64,000 bases of DNA from Doryteuthis pealeii (taxonomy: Eukaryota; Mollusca; Cephalopoda; Myopsida; Loliginidae): positions 80,048,376-80,112,375 of the forward strand of contig CM042160.1 in assembly GCA_023376005.1 (NCBI GenBank), given 5' to 3'. The notes beneath the pieces were generated by a model. The model worked only from the letters and a program-made list of their open reading frames with translations, had not been told where the DNA came from and made no database searches. This document shows, in pieces, positions 34,051 through 46,337 of the stretch (the stretch's first letter is position 1; each line of letters starts with the position of its first letter). Both the position numbers and the translations under genes were made by a program.

Positions 34051-35469
34051 AATTGACTGAAAATTTACTCCTATCTGAAGAGTGTAGGGTTGCCAAACAG
34101 TCATGTCATATGGCATTTTTACAAAATAAATTTACTCCTGCCTCCACAATGAAAAAAAATTACCAAAAATCAGGATTATCAGATTTAAATAAATTATTTT
34201 TTAGTTTTTATTTTAACAATTTAATTTTCCAATTTTCAGTACTATTTTCTACCACGGAAGCTCCCTAAAAATTTTTTTCTTTCTATTCACACTTTGGTCT
34301 TTGTCCTTTTTATTTTATAACTGTAATTAGTTTCAACTTTATATAACCCCACCAATATTTTGCGTCCCAAAAAGGGGGGGGTTAAAAGTTAAGTGACCTG
34401 AAAAAAAAAAACACAACAAGTTTGAAATAAAATAACTGTTGCATTACTAAATTCATTCCATTGATAAATCAAACTGAACATTCGGACCATATGACCTTTA
34501 GGCCAGCCTTTTGCAGATCTCGAATTCATAAGGGACAATTTTTTTCATTTACACCGTCCAAAATCCTGTTGTTTGTTAAACAGATGATTTTTTACGAGTT
34601 TTTTTTTTAAGTTATAAGAATTAACACTAACCCTAACCCCCTAACAAAACTGGACTTTTGACGGTGTTAAATGAAAAAAATGTCCTTAATGAATCAGATC
34701 GCAAGGGGTCCTTAATGGGTCATATGGTCCAAAATTTAATTAAAATCAACCATTAAGTAATATTTAGATAGTACATTGTGAACAATGGTTATTTCCTAGT
34801 AACTCCACATAAACATCTTTGACTTGATAAATTATTTTTTAATTTAAATTGATCTACCCACAGAAAAAAAAAGACGGGATTAGGGTTACTTTAATGGGAA
34901 AATAAATAGATAATTTATCAGTCAAGCGTGGTCCCTTTGTTTTATGTTTGGATGTTGATAGGAAATAACCAAAAAGTTTCATTACTGACTTTTATCTCAT
35001 GAACTTTTCTTACGCAAAAAATAAAACCACGATCAATTTTTAAAAGACGGACGAAGACGAAGTGGCAGCCATTGTCGGTATTAGCCGAACAACGTGATAG
35101 TCTAATAAATTAGTTTTAATATAATATTTTTACATTTTTATTTTTTGATTTAAACGCTGCTAAATAGAAGAATTACCCATAAAAATTTAATATGCAAAAT
35201 ATTACTTACTATTTACTCTGAATGAAATCATTTTATTGGAAAACAAATAATAATGAGAAACAGAAAATAATACGAGGTTGTTTTTGTTTGTATGGAAAAA
35301 GATAAGATGATGTATAATATATATATATATATATAATATATATATATCTATATATAAGATCTATAAGAGTAAGGAAACATACTAGCCAGATTCCAAGGAA
35401 TATACCCTCATCTTTTACAATTTTCAATAAAAATATTGTATGATATAAATATTATTAAAATACAGAGAC

Positions 35470-35515
35470 AACCTCTAAGAGCGCGCATTTCTTCTAATCG
35501 TCGTAAGCCATGTTT
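35470..35515 (-). pseudogene. indel-broken copy of coding exon 1 (right arm)
   Basis: Mirrored copy of exon 1. Here the ATG is kept, but GCTGACGACGATTTAGAAG reads GCTTACGACGATTAGAAG, a substitution plus a lost T that shifts the frame. Confidence 0.8.
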
Positions 35516-36489
35516 AGTGAAGTTGTAAACAATTGTTTCCTTCTTTAGAGGTTTCTCACGTGATAAGTCACAAGTGTTCTCCGTGAATAAAATGACTGAG
35601 CCAGCGTGACAGTGGCAAAAAGTCATGAAACGTTTCAGAAATAGATATTTTTTATTTTATATTATTTTACAGAAAATGTTTCAAGAATTGAATTCCTTTT
35701 CCATTAGTTGCCAGTATTTTAACAATTTGAAATTAACCATTAATATTTCATTAAGGATTTATATAGGTACCAAAATTTATATGTTATGGACGTATTTTAC
35801 AAAACAAACAATACACCCTGGTTGAAAAAACAAAAAAAAAAAAAAAAAAAAATTCTAAATAATCAGGATTATCCGATCCTAATAAGATTTTCAGTGTTGA
35901 ATTTATCAATGAATAATTTTCATAATGAATGAAGTTATTTTTTATTCAAAAACTTCTGAATTTTTTCAGGTTACTTAATTTTACTTCACCCTCATTTTTT
36001 GGGCGCAAATATCGGTGGGGTTATTCAGGCACTGCCAAAATCATCCTCTTTTTCCTAATTTTTACATTTTTGAAAGATCATAACTCCTGAAGAATATATA
36101 GAAAAATAAAAAAGTCAAAAAATTATAAATTCAGTACCCTAAAAAAGTTATTTTAAATTTAAAAGTTTTTTCTTAAACTAAAAAAATAAATAATTTAGCA
36201 TGTTTTTTTCCCATAGTATTTGAAAAAATATTATTTTTTTAAATTGAAGCAAAAAATATTTTATCTAAGTTGAATTGAGTTTTTTACTACCTTAAAAATT
36301 TCCTAAGTCAATTTTAACTGTCAATCAACATCAGTAGACTAACTTGAAAATGTAACAAAAGATAACCGAAAATTTTACATTTGGAAAATCCGAGTTAAAA
36401 AATATGCTATGATATGTGCATATTTTCCAAGTTTAAAAAAAATCGCCAATTTCAAGTATGGAGGACAAAACAGCCGAATTCTCACCATT

Positions 36490-39400
36490 CTATATTTCCT
36501 AGGAAAGCGTAACAAATGGGCTAATTCTATAGATCATGAACTTCTTAAGGAGTCCTTATCAAAATGGTGGGCACATACTTCCACATTTGGTTACGAGAAG
36601 ATATTTATGCTCAGAATTGGTAATTCAAATCCTGAAAAAAAAAAAAAAAGAACAACGCAAAAACGGTAAATGCCCTTCTATTGTTAGCGTCCCGTTCTTT
36701 ATCAATTGCCCAACTCAAATGGGCCAATTCTATAGCTCAATGAACAATGAGTCCTCAAATCTGAAGTTGGTAGCCACATTGGTTCATCATTTGTATTAGA
36801 AGGGGGGGATATATGGGGCGAAATAGACCTTCGAATCAACAAGCCTTCGCCAAGGGGGAACCAAAACAAGCGAGTTTCTCAGTCTTCTCACAAAGCCAGA
36901 CCCTCTGTTGGTCAACACATTCTTCTTCTAGCAGCTGGAATCTCCGTCGTCGTAGTCGAAATAATCTTTAGCAGTTCAAAATCACATTTCCTATTTAGTT
37001 TTGTTTCTGTTCGACTAAAACCATTCTTTACGAAAAGCGTTCGGCGTCGACGTCTTCCTGGTTGACTGCCCAGCGCTTGACTCACTTGTTATTTTATGGG
37101 CATATTAGCCAAACATCCGGGCAGTCCAGTCAACCTCGTGTCCTTCTAGTTCCTACATCGCATCTGTTTTCGCATGCGGGGAGGACGCGGGTTCAATCCC
37201 AGCAGGCAAGACAAAGTTTTGCTCCCTTTCCTTTTCTCTTCTCCGTCACAGAGAAGAGATTTAATCCTAGAATTGGTAATTTAAATCAATGAAAGCCTAA
37301 AACACTATTTTCTTTCTACAGTTAGCGTCGTTGTTTAGCCAATTACACGGAAAGTGTAAAAATAACCGTTTTTTGCGTTTTCTTTCATTGATTTGATTAA
37401 CAATTCCGGCATAAATCTCTCTCATAACAATGAGAAACAACGTGGCCACCTTTTGATGAGGTCTCCTTCAGAAATTCATTGAGATATAGAATTGGCCAAT
37501 TGAGTTTCAGTTTTCTGGAAGTTGACCAAGAACGGCCGCTAACGGTAGAAAGAAAAAAAAATATTTGCCCATTGAGTTAAACCTTTCGCGGGAGATTGAC
37601 TAAAGAACGGACGCTAACGGTTTTGAAGGAAAAATAGCCGTCTTTTTGCGTTTTTTTTTTTTTTTTTTTTTCATTTTTTTGAATTTCCGATTCTGGCATA
37701 AATCCCTTTAACCAAATCAGGAACAATGTGGCCACAATTTTGATGACGGACCTTCAGTAGGTCATTGCGCTGTAGATTTGGCCATTGATTTACGCTTTTC
37801 GGGAAATTGACCAAGAACTGACGCGCTAACGATAGAACGGCATTTGCCGTTTTTGCGGTGTTTTATTGATTGGAATTAACAATTCTGGGCATAAATCTAT
37901 TATCGTAACCAATAGGGAACAATGTGGTAACCACTCCGATAAGAACCCCTTCAGAAGTATTGAGCCATAGAATTGGCCCATTGAGTTACGCTTTCCCGGT
38001 AATTGACTAAACCACGGACGCTCAGTAGAAAGTAAATAGTCGTTTTTGCGTTTTTTTCATTGATTTGAATTACAATTCTGGTTTAAAATCACTTCTCGTA
38101 AAAATGAGGAACAATGTAGAAACCAATCCAAAGAGAAAACTTTCAGATATTCATTGAGTTCATGATTTTTGCCCATTGGTTTAAACTTTCCCGGGAAATT
38201 GGCTAAAGAACGGACGCTGCCGGTAGAAAGAAATTTGCCCATTTTTGCGTTATTTCATTGATTTGAATTAACAATTCTGGGCATAAATGTCCTTCTCGTA
38301 ACCAAATGAAGAACAATGTGCCAACCACTCCGATGAGGACTCCTTAAGAAGCTTCGTTGAGCTATAGAAATTGCTCGTTGAGTCATGCTTTCCCGGGAAA
38401 TAGCCGTTTTTGCGGTTTTAATTGACAATCCTATGCATTAATATCTTTCTCGTACCAAATGAAAGAACAATGTGCCAACCACTCTCGATGAGGACTCCTT
38501 AAAAGTCCGTTGAGCTCTAGAAATTGCTCGTTGAGTCATGCTTTCCCGGGAAAAATGCGTTTTTTGCGGTTTTTAATTGACAATCCTATGCATTAATATC
38601 TTCTCAAATGAAGAACAATGTGGCCCCATTTCGATGTGGCCACCATTTCGATGTAAGACACCTTCAGAAGTTCATTGAGCTATAGAAATGGCCCATTGAG
38701 TTACTCTTTCCCGGGAAATTGATTAAACACGGACGCTAACGGTTGAAAGATATTTGCTGTTTGTGCGGGGGTTTGTTTTTCATTGTTTTTGAATTAGAAA
38801 TTCTGGCGATAAATCTTTTCTCCTAACCAAATGAGGAACAGTTTTGAAACAACTCCGATGCGGACTTCTGCAGAATGTCATTGAAGTATAGAATTGGCCC
38901 ATTGACTTTCCCGGGAAAATGATTAAAGAACGGACGGTACAGTAGAAAGACATTTCCCGTTTTTTCATTGATTTGAATTAGTAATTCTGGGCATGAATCT
39001 CTTCTCGTATCCCAACCTGGAACAATGTGGTAAGCAGTCCGATGACGAATCCTTAGAAGTTCATTGAGGTATGGAATTTGCCCAAATAGTTACGCTTTCC
39101 TGGGCAAGTTGACTAAAGAACGGACGCTACGTTTAGAAAGGCATTTGCCGTTTTGCGTATCTTCATTGATTTGAATTACCAATTCTGGGCATAAATATCT
39201 TTCTGGTAACTAAAACCGGAACAATGTGGTAATCACTCAGTGTGGACACCATCAAAAGTTCATTGAGATAGAGCATTGGTCCATTGAATTACGCCTTCTC
39301 GGGGAATTAAGTAAAGAATGGACGCTAACGGTAGAAAGGCATTTGCCAATTTTGAGGTTCTTCATTGATTTGTATTTTAAATTCTGGGAATAAATCTCTA

Positions 39401-39600
39401 CTCGTAACCAAATGAGGAACATAGGGTAATCACTCCGAGAGCCCACCTTGAGAAGTTCTTTGACATACAGAAGTGGCCGATTGACTAGGCTTTCCATGGA
39501 ATTGACTAAAGAATGAACGTAAAAGAAGTAAGGCATTTGACATTATTTCGTGTTTTATTGATTTGAATTCCAATTGAATTTGAATTACCAGATGAGAACT
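36490..39600 (-). repeat. mirror copy of diverged monomers and the 460-bp insert
   Basis: Reverse complement of 26,121-29,235, including the insert with GGGTTCAATCCC (~37,190-37,202), the polarity flip (~37,370) and poly-T (~37,650-37,672). Confidence 0.85.
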
Positions 39601-42600
39601 CCTTCAGAAGTTCGTTGACCTATAGAATTTGTCCCACTGAGTTATGTTTTTTGCCGAGAAATTGACTAATAAAACGGACGCTAACGATAGAAAGGCATTT
39701 GGCAGTTTTTGCGGTTTTTTTCATTGATTGAATTGCCAATTATGAGATTAAATCTCTTCTCGCAACTAAGTGATGAACAATATGGCCACCATCAGATGAG
39801 GACTCCTTCAGAGTTCGTTGACCTATAGAATTACCGATTAGTTAGGTTTTGGCGAGAAATTGTCTAAAGAACGAACACTAACGATAGAAAGGCATTTGCA
39901 GTTTTTGCGGTTTTTTCATTGATTTGACATTGCCAATTAATGAGATTAAATCTCTTCTCGCAACTAAGTGATGAACAATATGGCCACCACTCAGATGAGG
40001 ACTCCTTCAGAAGTTCGTTGACCTATAGAATTAGCCGTTGATTTGGTTTTGGCGAGAATTGTCTAAAGAACGAACACTCACGATAGAAGGCATTTGCAGT
40101 TTTTGCGGTTTTTTTCATTGATTTGAATTGCCAATTATGAGATTAAATCTCTTCTCGCAACGAAGTGATGAACATATGGCCACACTCAGATGAAGGACTC
40201 CTTCAGAAGTTGTTGACTATAGAATTAGCTGATTGAGTTAGGTTTTGGCGAGAAATTTGACTAAAGAACGAACACTAACGATAGAAAGGACATTTGCAGT
40301 TTTTTGCGGTTTTTTCATTGATTTGAATTGCATTATGAGATTAAATCTCTTCTCTACTAAGTGATGAACAATATGGCCACCACTCAGATGAGGACTCCTT
40401 CAGAAGTTCGTTGACCTATAGAATTAGCTGATTGGTTAGGTTTTGGCGAGAAATTGTCTAAAGAACAACACTAACGATAGAAAAGGCATTTGCAGTTTTT
40501 GCGGTTTTTTCATTGATTTGAATTGCCAATTATGAGATTAAATCTCTTCTCGCAACTAAGTGATGAACAATATGGCCACCCTCAGATGAGGACTCCTTCA
40601 GGAGTTCGTTGACCTATAGAATTAAGCTGATTGAGTTAGGTTTTGGCGAGAAATTGTCTAAAGAACGAACACTAACGATAGAAAAGGCATTTGCAGTTTT
40701 TGCGGTTTTTCATTGATTGAATTGCAATTATGAGATTAAATCTCTTCTCGCAACTAGTGATGAACAATATGGCCACCACTCAGATGAGGACTTCCTTCAG
40801 AAGTTCGTTGACCTATAGAAATTAGCTGATTGAAGTTAGGTTTGGCGAGAAATTGTCTAAAAGAACGAACACTAACGATAGAAGGCATTTGCAGTTTTTG
40901 CGGTTTTTTCATTGATTTGAACTTGCCAATTATGAGATTAAATCTCTTCTCGCAACTAAGTGATGACATATGGCCACCACTCAGATGAGGACTCCTTCAG
41001 AAGTTCGTTGACCTATAGAATTAGCCGATTGAGTAGGTTTTGGCGAGAAATTGGACTAAAGGATGCTACGATAGAAAGGCATTTGCAGTTTTTGCGGTTT
41101 TTTCATTGATTTGAATTGCCAATTATGGAATTAAATCTCTTCTCGTAAATAAGTGATGAACAATATCGGCCACCACTTCAGATGAGGACTCCTTCAGAAG
41201 TTCGTTGACCTATAGAATTTGTCCATTGAGTTAGGTTTTGCGAGAAATTGACTAAAAACGGACGCTAACGATAGAAAGGCATTTGCAGTTTTTGCGGTTT
41301 TTTTCATTGATTTGAATTTGCCAATTATGAGATTAAATCTCTCTCGTAACTAAGTGATGAACAATATGGCCATCATCTCATATGAGGACTCCTTCAGAAG
41401 TTTGTTGACCTATAGAATTTGTCCATTGAGTTAGGTTTTCCGCGAGATATTGACAATAACGACGCTAACGATAGAAGGCATTTGCAGTTTTTGCGGTTTT
41501 TTCATTGATTTGAATTGCCAATTATGAGATTAAATCTCTTCTCGCAACTAAGTGATGAACATATGGCACCAACTCAGATGAGGACTCCTTCAGAAGTTCG
41601 TTGACCTATAGAATTAGCTGATTGAGTTAAGTTTGGCGAGAAATTGACTAAAGGAACTAAAGATAGAAAGGCATTTGCAGTTTTTTTGCGGTTTTTCATT
41701 GATTTGAATTGCCAATTATGAGATTTAATCTCTTCTCGTAACTAAGTGATGAACAATATGGCCACCCACTCAGATGAGGATCCTTCAGAAGTTTCGTTGA
41801 CCTATAGAATTTGTCCATTGAGTTAGGTTTTCCCGAGATATGGACTAAATATACGGACGCTAACGATAGAAAGGGCAATTGCAGTTTTTGCGGTTTTTTC
41901 ATTGATTTGAATTGCAATTATGAGATAAATCTCTTCTCGTAACTAAGTGATGAACAATATGGCCCCAACTCAGATGAGGACTCCTCAGAAGTTCGTTGAC
42001 CTATAGAATTAGCCGATTGAAGTTAGGTTTTGGCGAGAAAATTGACTAAAGGATGCTAACGATAGAAAGGCATTTGCAGTTTTTTGCGGGTTTTTTGCAT
42101 GGATGAATTTGCAATTATGAGAATTAATCTCTTCTCGTACAAGTGATGAACAATATGGCCACCACCGATGAGGACTCCTTCAGAAGTTCGTTGACCTATA
42201 GAATTAGCTGATTGAGTTAGGTTTTGGCGAGAAATTGATAAAAAACGGACGCTAACGAATAGCAAGGGCATTTGCAGTTTTTTGCGGTTTTTGCATGGAT
42301 TTGAATTGCCAATTTATGAGATTGAAATCTCTCTCTAACTAAGTGATGACAATATGGCCACCAACTCAGAATGAGGACTCTTCAGAAGTTCTTGACCTAA
42401 TAGAATTAGCTGATTGAGTTAAGGTTTTGGCGCAAGAAATTGACTAACAGAACGGACACTACGATAAGAAAGGCATTTGCAGTTTTTGCGGTTTTTGCAT
42501 GGATTTGCATTGCCAATTATGAGATTAAATCTCTTCTCGTAACTAAGTGATGAACACTATGGCCACCACTTCAGATGAGGACTCCTTCAGAAGTTCGTTG

Positions 42601-45600
42601 ACCTATAGAATAGTAGATTGATTTAGGTTTTGGCGAAGATATTGATAAAGGATGCTAACGAAAAGGCATTTGCAGTTTTTGCGGTTTTTTCATTGATTTG
42701 AAATTGCCAATACGAGATTAAATCTCTTCTCGTAAATTTTGAACCATATGGCCACACTCAGATGAGGGACTCCTTCAGAAAGTTCGTTGACCTTAGAATT
42801 AGTAGATTGATTTAGGTTTTGGCGAGATATTGCTAAAGGAATGCTAACGATATAAAGGCATTTGCAGTTTTTGCGGTTTTTTCATTGAATTTGACATTGC
42901 ACAATTACGAGATTAAAATCTCTTCTCGTAACTAAGTGATGAACAATATTGGACCACCACTCAGATGAGGACTCCTTCAGAGTCGTTGACCTATGATTAG
43001 CTGTTGAGTTAGGTTTTGGCGAGAAATTGACTAAAGAACGGACACTAACGATAGAAAGGCATTTGCAGTTTTTCGCGGATTTTTCATTGATTTGAATTGC
43101 CAATTATGAGATTAAATCTCTTCTCGTAACTAGTGGTGAACAATATGGCCACCACTCAGAGAGGACTCCTTCAGAAGTTCGTTGACCTATAGAATTAAGT
43201 AAGATGCATTAGGTTTTGGCGAGATATTGACTAAAGGATGCTAAGATATAAAGGGCATTGCAGTTTTTTTGCGGTTTTTTTTCATTGATTTGAATTGCCA
43301 ATTACGAGATTAAATCTCTTCTCGTAACTAAGTGATGAACATATGGCCACCACTCAGAGAGACTCTTCAGAAGTTCGTTGACCTATAGAATTAGTAGAAT
43401 TGGAATTTAGGTTTTGGCGAGTATGACTAAAAGGTGCCTTAACCCCGGACCCCACACCCCCACCCCCCGACCCGCCACCCCCCCCCCCCGCCCGAACCCT
43501 TACCGACCCCGCCCAAACCCCCCGCGCACCCCCCCCCCCGATTATAAAGGCATTTGCAGTTATTGCCGGTTTTATTCATTGATTCGAATACATTAACGAG
43601 ATTTAAATCTCTTCTCGTAATAAGTGATGAACAATATGGCCAAACTCAGAATGAGGACTCCTTCAGAATTTTTTTGACCTATAGAATTTGTCCCATTGAA
43701 AGTTAGGTTTTCCCGAGATTATTGACTAAACATAACGGGACGCTAACGATAGAAAAGGCATTTTGCAGTTTTTGCGGTTCTTTTCATTGATTTTGAATTG
43801 CCCATTATGAGATTAAATCTCTTCTCGTAACTAAGTGATGAACAATATGGCCACCACTCATAGAGGACTCTTCAGAAGTTCGGTTGACCTATAGAATTAG
43901 CTGATTGAGTTGAGGTTTTGGCGAGAAATTGACTAAAGAACGGACATAACGATAGAAAGGCATTTGCAGTTTTTGCGGTTTTTTCATTGATTTGAATTGC
44001 CAATTATGAGCATAAACTCTTCTCGTAACTAAGTGATGAAATATGGCACCAACTCAGAATAGGGAAACTCCCCCCCCCCTTCAGAACGTTCGTTGACCTA
44101 TAATTTGTCCATTGAGTTAGGTTTTCCCCGAGATATTGACTAAATAACGGCGCTAAACGATAGAAAGGCATTTGCGTTTTTGCGGTTTTTTTTCATTGAT
44201 TTGAATTGCCAATTAGAGATTAAATCTCTTCTCGTAACTAAGTGATGAACAATATTGGCACATCCAGATGAGGACTCCTTAGAGTTCGTTGACCTATAGA
44301 ATTTGTCCATTGAGTTAGGTTTTCCCGAGATATTGACTAATAACGGACGCTAACGATAGGAAAGGCATTTGCAGTTTTTGCGGTTTTTTTCATTGATTTG
44401 ATTGGCCCAATTATGGATTAAATCTCTTCTCGTAATAAGTGATGCACATATGGCCCACCACTCAGATGAGGACTCCTTCAGAAAAGTTCGTTGACCTATA
44501 GAATTTTGTCCAGTGAGTTTTATTTTGGTTTTCCCGAGATATTGAACTAAATATACGGACGCTAACGATAGAAGGCATTTGCCGTTTTTGCGGTTTTTGT
44601 CATTGATTTGAATTGCTAATATGAGATTAAAATTCTTCTCGTATAACTAAGTGAGAACAATAGGCCAACCACTCAGATGAGGACTTCTTCCAGAAGTTCC
44701 GTTGACCTATAAGAATTTGTCCTTGGTTAGGTTTTCCCGAGATATTGATAAATAACGGACGCTAACGATAGAAGGCTTTGCAGTTTTTGCGTTTTATCAT
44801 TGATTTTGAATTGCAATTAGAAGATTAAATCTCTTTCGTAACTAAGTGATAACAAATATGGCCACCACTCAGATGAGGCTCCTTCAGAAGTTCGTTGCCT
44901 ATTAGAATTAGTGTTGGAAGTTAGGTTTTGGCGAGAAATTGAACTAAGAACGGACACAACGATAGAAAGGCATTTGCAGTTTTTGCGATTTTTCTTGATT
45001 TGAATTGCCATTATGAGATTCAATCTCTTCTCGTAACAGTGGCGTGAACAATATGGCCACCACTCAGATGAGGACTCCTTCAGAAGTTCGTTGACCTATA
45101 GAATTAGCTATTGAGGTTAGGTTTTGGCGAGAAATTGACTAAGAACCGGACACTAACGATAAGAAAAGCATTTGCAGTTTTTTGCGGATTTTCATTGATT
45201 TGAATTGCCAATTATAAGATTAAATCTCTTCTCGTAACTTACAGGATGAACAATATGGCCACACTCAGATGAGGACCCTTCAGAAGTTGGGCGAGAAATT
45301 GACTAAAGGATGCTAAGATATAAAGGCTTGCAGTTTTTGGCGGTTTTTTCATTGATTTGATTGCCAATTTATGGGACTAATCTCTCTTCTTCGTAACTAA
45401 GTGAATTGAACATATGGCCACCACTCAGATGAGGATCCCTTCAGACGTTCGTTGACCTATCAGAATTAGCTGATTGAGTTGGTTTTGTCGAGAATTGTCT
45501 AAGAACGGACACTAACGATAGAAAGGCATTTTGCAGTTTTGCTGTTTTTTTCAATTGATTTGATTGCATTATGAGATTTAAATCTCTTCTCGTAACTAAA

Positions 45601-46237
45601 GTGATAACAATATTGGCCACCACTCAGATGAGGACTCCCTTCAGAAGTTCATGACCTATTAGAATTAGCTGAATTGAGTTAGGTTTTGGCGAGAAATTTG
45701 ACTAACAACGGAACGCTAACGATAGAAGGCATTTGCAGTTTTTTGCTGTTTTTTCATTGATTGAATTGGCCAATTATGGATTAAATCTCTTCTCGTAACT
45801 AAGTGATGAACAATATGGCCACCACTCAAGAATGAGGACTCCTTCAGAAGTTCCAATTGACCTATAAATTAGCTGATGAGTAGGTTTTGGCGAGAAATTT
45901 GACTAAACAACGGAACGCTAACGCATAGAAAGGCCTTTGCAGTTTTTGTGCTGTTTTTCAATTGATTTGAATTGCCAATTATGAGATAATCTCTTCTCGT
46001 AACTAAGTGATGAACAATATGGCCACCATCAGAATGAGGACTCCTTCAGAAGTTCATTGACCTATAGAATTAGCTGGATTGAGTTAGGTTTTGGCGAGAA
46101 TTGACTAAAGATGGACACTAACGATAGAAAGGCATTTTGCAGTTTTTTGCGGTTTTTTCATTGACTTTGATTGCCAATTATGAGATTCAATCTCTTCTCG
46201 TAAATAAGTGATGAACAATATGGTCACCACTCAGATG
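39600..46237 (-). repeat. 200-bp satellite, reversed array 2, low sequence quality
   Basis: About 33 monomers in reverse orientation, running to the gap. Almost every monomer has private one-base deletions or insertions (for example ATATGGCCAC and ATATCGGCC in place of ATATGGCC), unlike the clean array 1 it mirrors. This is the pattern of unpolished long-read sequence. Confidence 0.9.
43436..43545. other. C-rich low-complexity block, probable read artefact
   Basis: ~110 bases of almost pure C with scattered A, T and G replace GATGCTAACGAT within one monomer. The mirror position in array 1 (~22,260) shows an ordinary monomer. A shorter poly-C run sits at ~44,071-44,081. The 43414-43596 open frame derives from this block. 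Confidence 0.75.
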
Positions 46238-46337
46238 NNNNNNNNNNNNNNNNNNNNNNNNNNNNNNNNNNNNNNNNNNNNNNNNNNNNNNNNNNNNNNN
46301 NNNNNNNNNNNNNNNNNNNNNNNNNNNNNNNNNNNNN
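46238..46337. other. assembly gap, 100 N
   Basis: Exactly 100 N, a conventional fixed-size scaffold gap of unknown true length. Satellite lies on both sides in opposite orientations. Confidence 0.99.

Larger units (their letters stand above)
19590..46237. repeat. giant palindrome, arms 19,590-32,826 and 32,902-46,237
   Basis: The right arm is the reverse complement of the left in full detail. The low-copy flank, SINE, exon copy, reversed monomers and diverged monomers all recur mirrored. The rare CAATCTACTAATTC monomers at ~22,300, 22,490, 22,890 and 23,090 reappear near the predicted mirror points (~43,400, 43,200, 42,800, 42,610). Arm lengths are 13,237 and 13,336 bp, and the ~100-bp difference is about the size of the C-rich block at 43,436-43,545. 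The right arm has a high rate of one-base indels. Confidence 0.9.

Noticed and set aside
43414..43596. Proline-rich open frame
   Set aside because: It is created by the C-rich artefact block inside a satellite monomer.
39252..45623. Many 60-95-residue open frames within the satellite on both strands
   Set aside because: They repeat monomer after monomer, differ only by indels and carry no domain; they are satellite translation artefacts.
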